Positions 24,243-32,550 of a stretch of DNA of 64,000 nt are shown piece by piece. The DNA is taken from the NCBI GenBank assembly GCA_048270225.1, contig JBLWTG010000004.1, forward strand, positions 348,896 to 412,895, in the 5' to 3' direction. A program made the translations under genes and the position numbers. The stretch is from Allopusillimonas sp048270225 (GTDB lineage: Bacteria > Pseudomonadota > Gammaproteobacteria > Burkholderiales > Burkholderiaceae_B). Numbering within the stretch: the first letter of the stretch is position 1; each line of letters starts with the position of its first letter. The notes under the pieces were generated by a model. The model was not told the origin of the DNA. It saw nothing but the letters and a program-made list of their open reading frames with translations, and did no database searches.

Positions 24243-25292
24243 CTATGCAATCGCGCTGTCGATCGTGCGTCTTTGGGCACTGAGCGCCGGGAATACCTCG
24301 ACAGCCATCCTGTCCATCTGCTCCAGAACCTCGTCCTGGCTTGCTCCGATATTGGGATTGAAGGTGATTTCGTCAATTCCCGCTTCCTTGTAGTGGGACA
24401 GACGGTCGATCATTTCATCCCTGGTGCAGATCAGCAGGTTGGCCGCCAGTTCTTCTCTGGATTGCGTTCTGGGCAGCGGCTCGATTGCGCCATTCGAAAC
24501 GACTCCCGGCCCCGTAAATACGTTGTCAAAGCGCTTGTAATAGTCGAAGGCCATGTCGATCTTCTCTTCGGCATCTGCCTGATTCTTGGCTAGATAGCCG
24601 ACCTGCAGCATCGAGAGCTTGATGTCCGTGGATGTGTCCTGACGCTCGCTTTTGCCTTGCTGGAATCCTTGAACTTGCTCCAGCAGGTGCTTGCTGTCAT
24701 GTTGCAAGACGGTCGTTTGTACATTAAAGCCGCGCCTTGCGCAGTGATACAGCGCGGTGGGAGCCAACGCAGCGATCATGATGCGAGGCATGGGCCTTGT
24801 GTAGGGCCTGGGCATGATCGTCAGGCTGTCGAACTTGTAGTAATCGCCGTCCCATGACACGTTCTCCTTTGTCAGGAGTTCCTCGAGCACCAGCAGAGAC
24901 TCATCGAAGATATCGCGGGTCTGGTCAAGGTTCACGCCCAGCCGTTCAAGCTCGTAGCGAAACGCACCGCGTCCCACGCCCAGGACCAATCGTCCTTCGG
25001 TCAAGTTGTCTGCCTGGGAAACTTCGCCAGCGAATATTCTCATGTCGTGTATCGGAAGCACCGAGACGGACGTCACGAGATCAACATTCTTTGTTTCCGC
25101 GGCGATGCGTACGGCCATCTGCAAGGGCGCTGGTGTGAGAAGTATGTTGATCAGATGATGCTCGGGGATAGTCACGGCGGAATATCCCAGCTTATCCGCC
25201 AGTATTCCCTGTGAAACCATGTCTTTGAACAGACGATGTCCTCCATATGAGGTGTCCGGATAATAAGCTGACAGGAAATGATTGAAGAGCAC
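24243..25292 (-). CDS. Luciferase-like (LLM class) flavin-dependent monooxygenase
   Basis: A 349-residue TIM-barrel flavin monooxygenase. Start GTG 25292 (VLFNHFLSAYYP, first barrel strand) has GAGG 7 bases upstream. Family blocks are FKDMVSQGILADKLGYSAVTIPEHH (about 24-48), LGVGRGAFRYELERLGV and PRIMIAALAP. EHH near 46-48 is the conserved active-site histidine pair region. It uses reduced FMN from the reductase at 22567 to insert oxygen into a ketone, aldehyde or amine-type substrate. It is the first gene of the eight-gene operon and faces a LysR gene. The closest function (alkanal, limonene, pyrimidine or EDTA-type monooxygenase) cannot be told from the sequence. Confidence 0.9.
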   Translation of the reverse strand: MLFNHFLSAYYPDTSYGGHRLFKDMVSQGILADKLGYSAVTIPEHHLINILLTPAPLQMAVRIAAETKNVDLVTSVSVLPIHDMRIFAGEVSQADNLTEGRLVLGVGRGAFRYELERLGVNLDQTRDIFDESLLVLEELLTKENVSWDGDYYKFDSLTIMPRPYTRPMPRIMIAALAPTALYHCARRGFNVQTTVLQHDSKHLLEQVQGFQQGKSERQDTSTDIKLSMLQVGYLAKNQADAEEKIDMAFDYYKRFDNVFTGPGVVSNGAIEPLPRTQSREELAANLLICTRDEMIDRLSHYKEAGIDEITFNPNIGASQDEVLEQMDRMAVEVFPALSAQRRTIDSAIA

Positions 25293-25778
25293 TTTGATAC
25301 CTCGTGATGGAACGTGGTGGGAAGCAACCTCGATGCTCAAAAGGTATATGTTTGGCTCAATCAGGGTCAAGAAAAAAAGACTTGCTGATTTGGATAAAAA
25401 TTTTTCGGTGTGAGTTGATCAGTGCGAATCGCCTTGAATGGCAAGGCTCTTTGAATCTTGAGTAAGGTATAGGTCAGCAATAAGCGTAAACAGCAATCGG
25501 TGTTTACACTTGTGGTCCGGCATGCTTTGGATGGACTGCAGCCGGAGTTTTGGTGCTGAGTGCGTCAGCATCAGCGGGCCGCAATGGCGTACTAAGGCAC
25601 AGGCGGAAGGCTGCAGAGGATGCGATATAACTTTGTTCCATGAAAGCCAGCCACGGTGCGATAAAAGATCCACTGTCGGCTGGCGCTGGGTGGTAAAGTC
25701 AAGCGTTGCCACTGCCCGTGGATACGCGTCTTTCCATAGACAGCGGCCGCTTAAAACCCGACAGCCAATTCGAGCATC
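25293..25778. other. Divergent intergenic region between monooxygenase operon and LysR gene
   Basis: About 486 bases with no supported gene. An open frame at 25419-25712 (minus) has no ribosome site and no recognisable motif. The region should hold the operon promoter and LysR binding sites; I did not find a clear long palindrome. Confidence 0.4.
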
Positions 25779-26723
25779 ATGTCATATAACATCGGCCTTA
25801 ACGTTCTGAGTACTTTCATAGTAGTTGCTGACTCCAAAAACCTCGAGGAGGCTGCCGACTCGCTCTGCATTACGCGTGCAGCGGTATCCGCTCGGCTGAA
25901 CCAGCTGGAAGGCATCGTCGGCAAGGACCTGCTGATGAAGGGCAAGCATGGATCCGTCCTGACAAAGGATGGGGCGCTATTCTATCGATATGCTCGCTTG
26001 ATTCTTTCATTATGGAGCCATACGCTTCGCCAGATTGATTTGCCCAAGAACTTCACCTCATCCTGCACCATAGGTTGCGAATCCAGTTTGTGGAACATGC
26101 TGGTTGAGGATTTCGTGGTGGACTTGCGAGAAAACCAAAGCGATATTGCGCTGGCTTTTCAGACTGGAGGGAACAAGGATATCAATCTGTCGCTCGACAA
26201 CAGTGCGATCGATATTGGATTCACCTTCAACTTGCAGAAGGAGTATCCAGGATATACAAAGCGGCATTTAGGTGATGACTGGCTGGTACAAGTCTCAAAA
26301 GAGAAGCGCAGCATCATCGAGTGGGACTTCAACTATATCTACACAGATATGGGTGAGGCCTTTCACCGCCAGCACAGCATCTCGTACCCGGTAGATCAGA
26401 AGGCCGCCATCACATTCAACGACAGCCGCATGACGCTGGATTACATATTAAAGAACGGAGGATCCAGCTATCTCCCGTGGCGTCTGGTAGAAAACCATAT
26501 CAAGGCGGCGGAACTGTATATCGTCGAGGGAACGCCGTATTTCAAGCGGGATGTGTATTTCCTGGTGGACGAGACCCGGGAAATGGAGTGGCCGTGGCTA
26601 AAGCCGATGTTGGACGGCTTGGCGGCACGGCTGGCTCACATGAAGCCACCGTCGGCAGACGTCATGGCAGCCGAGTGCGCGCCGCTTCCTCGGTCTAAAG
26701 CTGATGTTGATCTGGAAAGCTGA
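25779..26723 (+). CDS. LysR-family transcriptional regulator
   Basis: A 314-residue regulator. The N-terminal winged HTH is clear (LSTFIVVADSKNLEEAADSLCITRAAVSARLNQLEGIVGKDLL), followed by a two-lobed effector domain from about residue 90 (SCTIGCESSLWNMLVEDFVVDLRENQSDIALAF). It diverges from the monooxygenase operon, the usual arrangement for a LysR activator of that operon. The recognition helix is typical, while the sensor domain is not close to any well known member by eye. Ligand unknown. Confidence 0.9.
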   Translation: MSYNIGLNVLSTFIVVADSKNLEEAADSLCITRAAVSARLNQLEGIVGKDLLMKGKHGSVLTKDGALFYRYARLILSLWSHTLRQIDLPKNFTSSCTIGCESSLWNMLVEDFVVDLRENQSDIALAFQTGGNKDINLSLDNSAIDIGFTFNLQKEYPGYTKRHLGDDWLVQVSKEKRSIIEWDFNYIYTDMGEAFHRQHSISYPVDQKAAITFNDSRMTLDYILKNGGSSYLPWRLVENHIKAAELYIVEGTPYFKRDVYFLVDETREMEWPWLKPMLDGLAARLAHMKPPSADVMAAECAPLPRSKADVDLES

Positions 26724-26797
26724 CGGTCCAGTGTAAGACGAGGGTTTAAAGCCGAACTGAGCGTGTTGCATAGCCCGGCGCAGAAGTCCAATCAACA

Positions 26798-27556
26798 TTA
26801 CAGCATAAAGCTGCCGCCGTTCACGTCTATGGTGGCGCCAGTGGTATAGCCGGCCCCGTCTGATACCAGGAATGCAACGGTCGCGGCGACCTCCTCGGGT
26901 AAACCCAGGCGGCCAGCAGGCACGGTGGCCGAGTGCCGAGCGTTGGTGTCGCTGCCCGCTTCTGCCGTCATGGCTGACTGAATACGCCCGGGGGCCACGC
27001 AGTTTACGGTAATCCCGCGGTCTGCCACTTCGCCCGCCAGCACGCGGGCCAGACCGGTCATGCCGGACTTTGTGGCGGAGTAGTGAGCGCCAGGAACTGG
27101 CGTGCGTGTACGTGCAGCCTGGCTCGTAATCATGACGATACGGCCCCACCCAGCTGCCTCAAGTACGGGCAGACAAGTTTGGGTGACCAGGAATGTACCG
27201 GTCAGGTTTACATCCAGCACGCGTCGCCATTCTTCCAGCGGCATTTCCCGCAGCAAATATTTGCGTCCTTCGTGTTTGGGTGAAATGCCTGCATTGTTCA
27301 CCACAATAGCCAGAGTGCTCCACCAGTCCGACAAACGATGAGGAAGGCTGCGCACGGCGTGTTCGTCCGATATGTCGACACACATGCCTATGGCTTTCAT
27401 GCCTTGTTCAGACAGCTCGTGTGCCGCTTGCACAATATCCGGGCTGGCGTCGAGCATGATCACGGGATGACCGTCTTGCGCCAGGCGGGTGGCAATGGCC
27501 AGGCCTATGCCGCGCGCGGCGCCGGTAATCAGGGCTGTTCTGTTGGAAGATGACAT
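26798..27556 (-). CDS. Short-chain dehydrogenase/reductase
   Basis: A 252-residue classical SDR. TGAARGIG (11-18) binds NAD(P), Asp36 in MLDASP favours NAD, NNAGIS is near 87-92, and the catalytic set is Ser (ITSQAA), Tyr and Lys in HYSATKSG. A VAPGRIQSAM segment and an SDGAGYTTGATIDVNGG end match the 3-oxoacyl/FabG-like group. It diverges from the LysR gene at 27643 with 86 bases between. Probably oxidises a secondary alcohol in catabolism; substrate unknown. Confidence 0.9.
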   Translation of the reverse strand: MSSSNRTALITGAARGIGLAIATRLAQDGHPVIMLDASPDIVQAAHELSEQGMKAIGMCVDISDEHAVRSLPHRLSDWWSTLAIVVNNAGISPKHEGRKYLLREMPLEEWRRVLDVNLTGTFLVTQTCLPVLEAAGWGRIVMITSQAARTRTPVPGAHYSATKSGMTGLARVLAGEVADRGITVNCVAPGRIQSAMTAEAGSDTNARHSATVPAGRLGLPEEVAATVAFLVSDGAGYTTGATIDVNGGSFML

Positions 27557-27642
27557 ATATGTGCTCCGTTATACTGGGCCCTGCTTCTCAGGGGGCGATG
27601 GTTAATTGTGGTGTTATGTTCGTTGGATAAGGGTCTGTTCAT

Positions 27643-28548
27643 ATGGAACTGCGCCATCTGCGCTATTTTTTGATGCTTGCCGAGACGCTGCACTTCGGGC
27701 GGGCGGCCAGTCGCTTGGGTATTGCACAGCCGCCGTTGTCCCGGCAGATACACAGCCTGGAAGAGCAGGTGGGAGCGCGCTTGTTTCATCGTAGCGCCCG
27801 CGGGGTTGCCCTTACCGATGCGGGCGTGGTCTTTGCACAGCGCGCGGCGCAGATCGTGAGCGCATCGGACGAGGCCATTTTCGAAGCACGCGAAGCAGGC
27901 ATGGGGCGTACCGGCCGGATAACGATAGGATTCGTCCATTCCCTGGCTTATTCGCTGTTGCCCAAGGTACTGCCCGGTTTTCGGGAAAAGCACCCAGGCA
28001 TTGCGGTCTCATTGCGCGAAGTGGCCGTTGCCGACAAAGAAAGCGTCTTGCTATCGGGGCAGATCGATATTGGTATCTACAGGCCACCCGTGCAGCATCC
28101 TGAAATTGTCAGTTTCCCCATATTTGAAGAGGGTTTTGTGTTGGCGTTGCCAAGCGGCCATCCTCTAGCCAGAAAGCGGCGTATTCCGGTTAGCAGTCTG
28201 CGCAACGAGCCCTTGATACTGTTTCGCGCGCTGCGCGGGGACGCCGGTTTGTATGGCACCATTGCGGCCTTTCTGCGTGAGCATGACGTGCCCGTAAAAC
28301 CCTGCGAGGAGGTGGGCACCATACACGCAGGCATGGGGCTGGTACTTGCGGGCGTCGGCGTGATGATTATTCCCGAGAGTTCAAGCATGGTGCATATAGA
28401 TGGTGTGGTGACGCGGCCATTTTCCGAGCCTACTACGCGAGTAACCTCTACGGTATGCTGGCGCCAGCATGCCGGCGGCAACAGTGTTGAGGCCTTTGTG
28501 CAGCACGTCAGGCAGGACCTGATATTGTCCGAGCAGGTAAAGCCCTAG
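27643..28548 (+). CDS. LysR-family transcriptional regulator
   Basis: A 301-residue LysR regulator with a strong N-terminal HTH (MELRHLRYFLMLAETLHFGRAASRLGIAQPPLSRQIHSLEEQVG). The effector-binding part (from about 92, RITIGFVHSLAYSLLPKVLPGFREKHPG) resembles the BenM/CatM-type group that senses aromatic-derived acids. It diverges from the SDR at 26798-27556 and converges with the Bug gene at 28566, so it may control either or both leftward units. Confidence 0.92.
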   Translation: MELRHLRYFLMLAETLHFGRAASRLGIAQPPLSRQIHSLEEQVGARLFHRSARGVALTDAGVVFAQRAAQIVSASDEAIFEAREAGMGRTGRITIGFVHSLAYSLLPKVLPGFREKHPGIAVSLREVAVADKESVLLSGQIDIGIYRPPVQHPEIVSFPIFEEGFVLALPSGHPLARKRRIPVSSLRNEPLILFRALRGDAGLYGTIAAFLREHDVPVKPCEEVGTIHAGMGLVLAGVGVMIIPESSSMVHIDGVVTRPFSEPTTRVTSTVCWRQHAGGNSVEAFVQHVRQDLILSEQVKP

Positions 28549-28565
28549 CGTGCCGCAGTACATGC

Positions 28566-29549
28566 CTAAGGCTTCACAATATGCGCAGCCTTGACCACTT
28601 TCGCCCACTGTGCGGTGTCTGCTTTCATGATCGCCGCGTACTCTTGTGGTGTTGTGGTCTTGGCTGTCGCACCTAGTTCACTTAATTTGTTGCTGACCTG
28701 TTCACTGTTCACGACCTTTACCACTGCCTTGTTCAGTGACTTGATGATGACATCGGGTGTGCCAGCAGGCGCAAACAGCCCAAACCAGGTTACGACATCG
28801 AAATCCGGATACCCAGACTCTTTGATGGTGGGGATGTTTGGTTCGCTTTTTTCACGTGTGGGACCGGTGACAGCAAGTGCTCGTAATGAGCCGTTCCGGA
28901 CTTGAGAAATTGCCGAAGGCATGTTGTCGAACATCACGACGGGGCCCGTTCCGCCGATGACATCTATCAGCGCAGGACTGCTGCCTTTGTAGGGCACATG
29001 ATCCATATGCAGGCCTGTCGCCATATTGAAAAGCTCGGCTGTCAGATGTGTGGTGGCGCCTATGCCCGATGACGCAAAGAAAACGTTGTTGGGTTGTGCC
29101 TTTGCCCAGGCTACGAATTCCTTTACCGTTTTGGCAGGCACTTTATTGTTGACGACCATAAGATTGGGCAATGTGGCTATCAACGAGACAGGTGTAAAGC
29201 TCTTGATGGGGTCGAAAGAAAGATCCTTGTAGATGGCGGGATTGATCGTCATATTCCCTGCGGTTCCCAGTAGCAGCGTATAGCCGTCTGGCGCGGCCAG
29301 CGATACTTGCTCGGTGCCGATATTGCCGCCCGCGCCAGCTTTGTTTTCTATGACGACAGGCTGGCCCAGCAAAGTTCCCATCTGTTGTCCCACCAGACGG
29401 GCGATCAGGTCAGTGGTTCCGCCTGCGGAGTAAGGAACGATGATGCGTATGGTCTGGCTGGGATAAGTGGCGGCACATGCGGCGACAGCACCATAGAGTG
29501 CAAGTGCTGATGCAAGACAGGCTTGCGTAAGAAGCGTGCTTATTCTCAT
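28566..29549 (-). CDS. Bug-family (TTT) periplasmic substrate-binding protein
   Basis: A 327-residue receptor. Signal peptide about 1-27 (ending VAACAATYPSQ), then IRIIVPYSAGGTTDLIARLVG, VVIENKAGAGGNIGTEQ and AAPDGYTLLLGTAGNM, standard Bug landmarks. It is the third gene of the TauD-like dioxygenase / SDR / Bug operon. No TctAB genes are adjacent. The probable ligand is the same acid that the dioxygenase attacks. Confidence 0.92.
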   Translation of the reverse strand: MRISTLLTQACLASALALYGAVAACAATYPSQTIRIIVPYSAGGTTDLIARLVGQQMGTLLGQPVVIENKAGAGGNIGTEQVSLAAPDGYTLLLGTAGNMTINPAIYKDLSFDPIKSFTPVSLIATLPNLMVVNNKVPAKTVKEFVAWAKAQPNNVFFASSGIGATTHLTAELFNMATGLHMDHVPYKGSSPALIDVIGGTGPVVMFDNMPSAISQVRNGSLRALAVTGPTREKSEPNIPTIKESGYPDFDVVTWFGLFAPAGTPDVIIKSLNKAVVKVVNSEQVSNKLSELGATAKTTTPQEYAAIMKADTAQWAKVVKAAHIVKP

Positions 29550-29609
29550 TTTTTTGTCTCCTGGAACGATGTAGTTTTTTTATAGGTAGTTGTGTTGCGG
29601 CAGGTGCTT

Positions 29610-30335
29610 CTATAGGCAGGCCTGGCTGACACTTGCGCCGCCGCATACGAACAGCGTCTGCCCGGTTGTGTAGCCTGCATGAGGTGAAAGGAAATAATCG
29701 ACCGCGTGTGCGATTTCCATGGGTTCGCCCATACGCTGTACAGGTATGGCGTTGATCAATGCTTGACTGCGTTCGAGTTGGGGCGGGTTGTTGCGCTGGA
29801 ACATCTCGGTAGCCACCGGCCCTGGCGCGACGCAGTTTACGGTGATGCCTTTGCAGGCAAGTTCGAGCGCCCACGAGCGTGTCAATCCAACCAGACCGGC
29901 CTTGGCGGCGGAATATACGCTGCCGCCTGAACGCGCCAGGAGTGAACGGCTGGAAATATTGACGATGCGGCCTATGCCGGCTTCACTCATACCCGGCAGT
30001 ACGGCCTGGGCGGCATCAATGGACAGCATGATGTTCAAGTCCAGGATCTTTGCCCTGGCTTCATGGGTAATGTCGCCCAATGCTTGCATCTCGTTGAAGC
30101 CGGCATTGTTGACCAGACGTAGTGGGGTAAAACGCGAAGCGGCCTCTTCCAATGCTTGGCGGCGCTGTTCTGCGTCGCTCAGATCGGCCACTAACAGCGT
30201 GCCGGGAAAGCTGGGGTCAGCCGCCCGGGCAATACCCACTACCGGCTCGCCTTTCGCGGCAAGGAGATCGGCGATGGCTCTGCCTATGCCTCGCGTGGCG
30301 CCCGTAATGAGTGTGTGGCCGTGCAATAGCTTCAT
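29610..30335 (-). CDS. Short-chain dehydrogenase/reductase
   Basis: A 241-residue SDR with TGATRGIG (11-18), VNNAGFNEM near 75-83, and catalytic Ser (NISSRSL), Tyr and Lys (VYSAAKAG). The sequence VAPGPVATEMFQRNNPP and an SPHAGYTTGQTLFVCGG end are typical of the FabG-like subgroup. Its start overlaps the stop of the dioxygenase gene (30332-30335), so the two are coupled. It could oxidise the hydroxylated product of the dioxygenase. Confidence 0.9.
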   Translation of the reverse strand: MKLLHGHTLITGATRGIGRAIADLLAAKGEPVVGIARAADPSFPGTLLVADLSDAEQRRQALEEAASRFTPLRLVNNAGFNEMQALGDITHEARAKILDLNIMLSIDAAQAVLPGMSEAGIGRIVNISSRSLLARSGGSVYSAAKAGLVGLTRSWALELACKGITVNCVAPGPVATEMFQRNNPPQLERSQALINAIPVQRMGEPMEIAHAVDYFLSPHAGYTTGQTLFVCGGASVSQACL

Positions 30336-31174
30336 CGCGGCCGACTCCCGGCGATGGTCATGCGATGCATCTCACGCCGTTTTCCTTGGTAATCGTTGCA
30401 GGCATAATGCATTGCGCATCGGTTGTCCCAGAATGCTACTGACCCTTTATGCCAGCGGAAGCGACAGGAAAACTCTGGCCTTGATGCATGTTCATATAGT
30501 TGTCGAAGGAGAGGCAGGCTTTCATCGCGACTCAGGCCCTCTATTTGCCAGGTGAAGGGAAAATTCACGTACAGGCATTTGCGACCCGTTTCGTCATGTG
30601 TGCGTACCATCGGGTGCAGTGCAAGGTTTTCCTCGGCGGCAGCTTTTAGCTGTGTCGAGCGTCCGGTATTGCGTTCATTGATACGGCCTGTCAGGTAGCG
30701 GTCGGAATGATAGGCCTTGCGGCCTTCTATCATTTCTTTCAGAACCTGGGGGAGTGTGTCATAGACCAGGTACATATTGGCGAATAGCGTGTCGCCGCCA
30801 TAATCGGGGATGTCGCGTCCATATAGTATCGAGCCCAGTGGCGGCTCTTCCATGTACGACATGTCGGTATGCCACGTGTCGCCAATGTTGTACTGATCGT
30901 GCGCTTCCTTAACCACGGGCATGATATCGGGATAGCCGTCCACGTGGGCGTATATCGGATTTACAACCACCTCGCCAAATTGCCTGGTGAAGGCCCGGTG
31001 TTGTTCGGGTGTGAGCGTTTGGTCGCGAAAAAAAATGACATTATGGTCGAGAAGCGCTTGCCGAACGTTTTGAACTGTTCCCTTGGAAAGGGGTTGTGAT
31101 ATGTCCGCCCCGAAAATTTCAGCACCGCAGGCGCCGGTAAGAGGCCTGATCTCCAGGCTAATGTCCTTCGTCAT
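30332..31174 (-). CDS. TauD/TfdA-family Fe(II)/2-oxoglutarate dioxygenase
   Basis: A 280-residue dioxygenase. The iron triad is His102 and Asp104 in WHTDMSY plus His256 in CAMHYACNDY, and Arg271 (MHRMTI) binds 2-oxoglutarate. NLYVD/GGDTLFANMY blocks also match TauD and TfdA. Members hydroxylate taurine, 2,4-D, sulfate esters or other acids, causing C-S, C-O or C-N cleavage. It starts an operon with an SDR and a Bug receptor and is not near sulfur genes, so an organic acid or ether is a fair guess. AAGGATGAG lies 8 bases before the ATG. Confidence 0.92.
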   Translation of the reverse strand: MTKDISLEIRPLTGACGAEIFGADISQPLSKGTVQNVRQALLDHNVIFFRDQTLTPEQHRAFTRQFGEVVVNPIYAHVDGYPDIMPVVKEAHDQYNIGDTWHTDMSYMEEPPLGSILYGRDIPDYGGDTLFANMYLVYDTLPQVLKEMIEGRKAYHSDRYLTGRINERNTGRSTQLKAAAEENLALHPMVRTHDETGRKCLYVNFPFTWQIEGLSRDESLPLLRQLYEHASRPEFSCRFRWHKGSVAFWDNRCAMHYACNDYQGKRREMHRMTIAGSRPR

Positions 31175-31277
31175 GACTATGTCTCATCCTTGGTTAGTAG
31201 CGTTTTAAGCCAAGGTTAGTCACAATTCTGCGCAGCGTCCAATATTAATTATGTCTGTTTTCAATACCTAAAAGGTA

Positions 31278-31364
31278 TTACTGTTGCCGCAAGGTGTTCA
31301 CATGGATGCCTAGTGCGTCGGCGAAGGCCAAGCGTTTCTCACCTATTTGGATGCTTGGCCTACC
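31278..31364 (-). pseudogene. Possible remnant of a resolvase/HTH protein C-terminus
   Basis: Between stops on the minus strand is a 28-codon frame, GRPSIQIGEKRLAFADALGI followed by HVNTLRQQ and stop. The GRP(S) turn plus a helix-turn-helix ending in a T(L/V)RR-like helix recalls the C-terminal domain of serine recombinases. The N-terminal catalytic part is absent. The match is short and uncertain. A 9-bp inverted repeat (31325-31333, 31353-31361) falls inside it. Confidence 0.35.
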
Positions 31365-31421
31365 TCATCGACATGATAAAATTTACCCATCAATTCTCAA
31401 CGCGTAACGGGAGAGGATGTT

Positions 31422-31451
31422 ATGAGCAAAGAGCAAGACTACGGCTTCTAA
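31422..31451 (+). other. Nine-codon ORF with strong ribosome site
   Basis: ATG at 31422 encodes MSKEQDYGF and stops at 31451. GGGAGAGGA stands 5-6 bases upstream. A short hairpin with a T tract follows 25 bases later. It could be a leader peptide or the stub of a lost gene. Confidence 0.3.
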
Positions 31452-31475
31452 TTGAGCCTGAACTGAACACTGGGA

Positions 31476-31495
31476 CGCCAACTTGGCGCTCTTTT
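31476..31495 (+). terminator. Short rho-independent terminator-like hairpin
   Basis: CGCCA (31476-31480) and TGGCG (31484-31488) around ACT, followed by CTCTTTT. Stem is only 5 bp, so strength is doubtful. It would end a short transcript carrying the nine-codon ORF. Confidence 0.4.
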
Positions 31496-31625
31496 CATGT
31501 GCAAACGCAGCGACAGTTGAAAATGAACCCATGGCCAACCCGCTTCACCTATGGGCTCGCTAAAACGTTATCGCTTTCGACGTAAATGGCCAGTTTGTTA
31601 TCAAATTCATGAGGCCACATTACTC

Positions 31626-31787
31626 ATGTCCGCTTTCTTTCGTCTTTCCGCTTTAGCACTGCTGCTTGCGCTGTCTGCCTGTGCCGGCCGTCACGCTGAC
31701 GACACACGTAGCCAAACCCACACAAGGTCCGGGGTTGAGGTCTATGGCGACATCGACGCCGGCGTGGGTAGCCAGCGTATTCGCTAG
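31626..31787 (+). CDS. Small predicted lipoprotein (53 aa)
   Basis: A 53-residue protein with a short lipoprotein signal: a hydrophobic LSALALLLALSACAG segment whose lipobox LSAC puts the modified Cys at residue 19. The mature tail is small and hydrophilic (GRHADDTRSQTHTRSGVEVY then GDIDAGVGSQRIR). I do not recognise a family. A frameshifted second copy lies at 50526-50677, which shows this sequence was duplicated and that one copy has kept its frame. It would be anchored to the inner or outer membrane. Confidence 0.6.
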   Translation: MSAFFRLSALALLLALSACAGRHADDTRSQTHTRSGVEVYGDIDAGVGSQRIR

Positions 31788-31909
31788 GCTGTAAATAGGG
31801 CTTGCTTTGTGTCAGCCGGATGCTCATCGTTTTGGTGAGGACTACCGTGATTCAGCTGCGACGCTTTCCGACGACCGAATAACTCATATCGAGGACATAG
31901 GTGGCCGGG

Positions 31910-32146
31910 TTACTTGGTCTCGTCCGGAAAGCGATTTTCCTGGACGATATCCTGCCGCTCAAGCAGGAAGTCCGCATCAGCCAGTGATATGTCACGCAAG
32001 GATCCCCACGATGGACCTGCAGGCCGCAGAATGAGGGTATCACCCTGGCGGATGATCTCTAGTTCCGCAACTCCCTGGAACTCCAAATCCCGAGGAATAT
32101 GGATCGCTTGGTGACCGTTGTCTTTGAATATGGAAACAGTATGCAT
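31910..32146 (-). CDS. vapB: VapB-type antitoxin (AbrB/SpoVT fold), without an adjacent VapC
   Basis: A 78-residue protein. The N-terminal swapped-hairpin DNA-binding motif is visible: VSIFKDNGHQAIHIPRDLEF then GVAELEIIRQGDTLILRPAG. The C-terminal tail (DADFLLERQDIVQENRFPDE) is the segment that normally wraps the VapC toxin. ATG 32146 is preceded by GGAGA at 6 bases. VapC should start within a few bases of the stop, but the next bases encode only a TYVLD-like scrap and then stop, with no PIN-domain gene. It is an orphan antitoxin, possibly left after toxin loss. Confidence 0.82.
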   Translation of the reverse strand: MHTVSIFKDNGHQAIHIPRDLEFQGVAELEIIRQGDTLILRPAGPSWGSLRDISLADADFLLERQDIVQENRFPDETK

Positions 32147-32217
32147 GATTAGTCTCCGATTGATGACAGTGCTTGAGCATTGCGAGGTGCGTTTCATGCC
32201 AGTACGAAGATACTGAC

Positions 32218-32550
32218 TCAGTCAAACTCAAGTACACAATACTCAGGCAGCGGAGACGGGTTGTACAGCGCGTTGAGGCTGTTGACGACCGCATTGCTGC
32301 CGCTGCGTACAAAACCTGCGCAGCGGCGCTTGTTGATGTGATCGCCCACTATTTGAAGATCGGCGAAGATGGTTTCGTCGGGGTCTGTGCCATCTGTGCA
32401 TATGCTTTTGATTGGCCAGGGATCGGCTTCGCCGGGGCCATAGCACCCAATGACTGAGGCATCGCTTGTACGGTGGAAACGAATGCGTGCAGCGCCGATG
32501 ACGGCGCAAGCGTAATAGCGTTGGCCGCGAATTGAAAAATGGTAGGGCAT
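32218..32550 (-). CDS. Uncharacterised 110-aa protein
   Basis: A 110-residue soluble protein with no recognised domain. It has a beta-rich start (YHFSIRGQRYYACAVIGAAR), a CYGPGEADPWPI segment, a DGTDPDETIFADLQIVGDHI acidic stretch and a PLPEYCVLEFD end. AGGAG stands 6 bases before ATG 32550, a strong ribosome site, so it is probably real. The last ~28 codons are also found at 50699-50785 in the decayed copy, with the reading frame retained there (PDYCVLEFD). It sits 71 bases upstream of the VapB-like gene on the same strand. Confidence 0.65.
   Translation of the reverse strand: MPYHFSIRGQRYYACAVIGAARIRFHRTSDASVIGCYGPGEADPWPIKSICTDGTDPDETIFADLQIVGDHINKRRCAGFVRSGSNAVVNSLNALYNPSPLPEYCVLEFD

Noticed and set aside
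25419..25712. 97-codon open frame (minus) in the LysR/monooxygenase spacer
   Set aside because: No ribosome site, no recognisable motif, and it lies where promoter DNA is expected.
31325..31361. 9-bp inverted repeat AGGCCAAGC/GCTTGGCCT as a possible riboswitch or operator
   Set aside because: It falls in a frame that reads as a recombinase-like HTH remnant, and no conserved riboswitch core is visible.
31852..32043. Truncated VapC toxin gene
   Set aside because: Only about five residues (TYVLD) resemble the PIN start and no ATG is present; too short to annotate as a gene.
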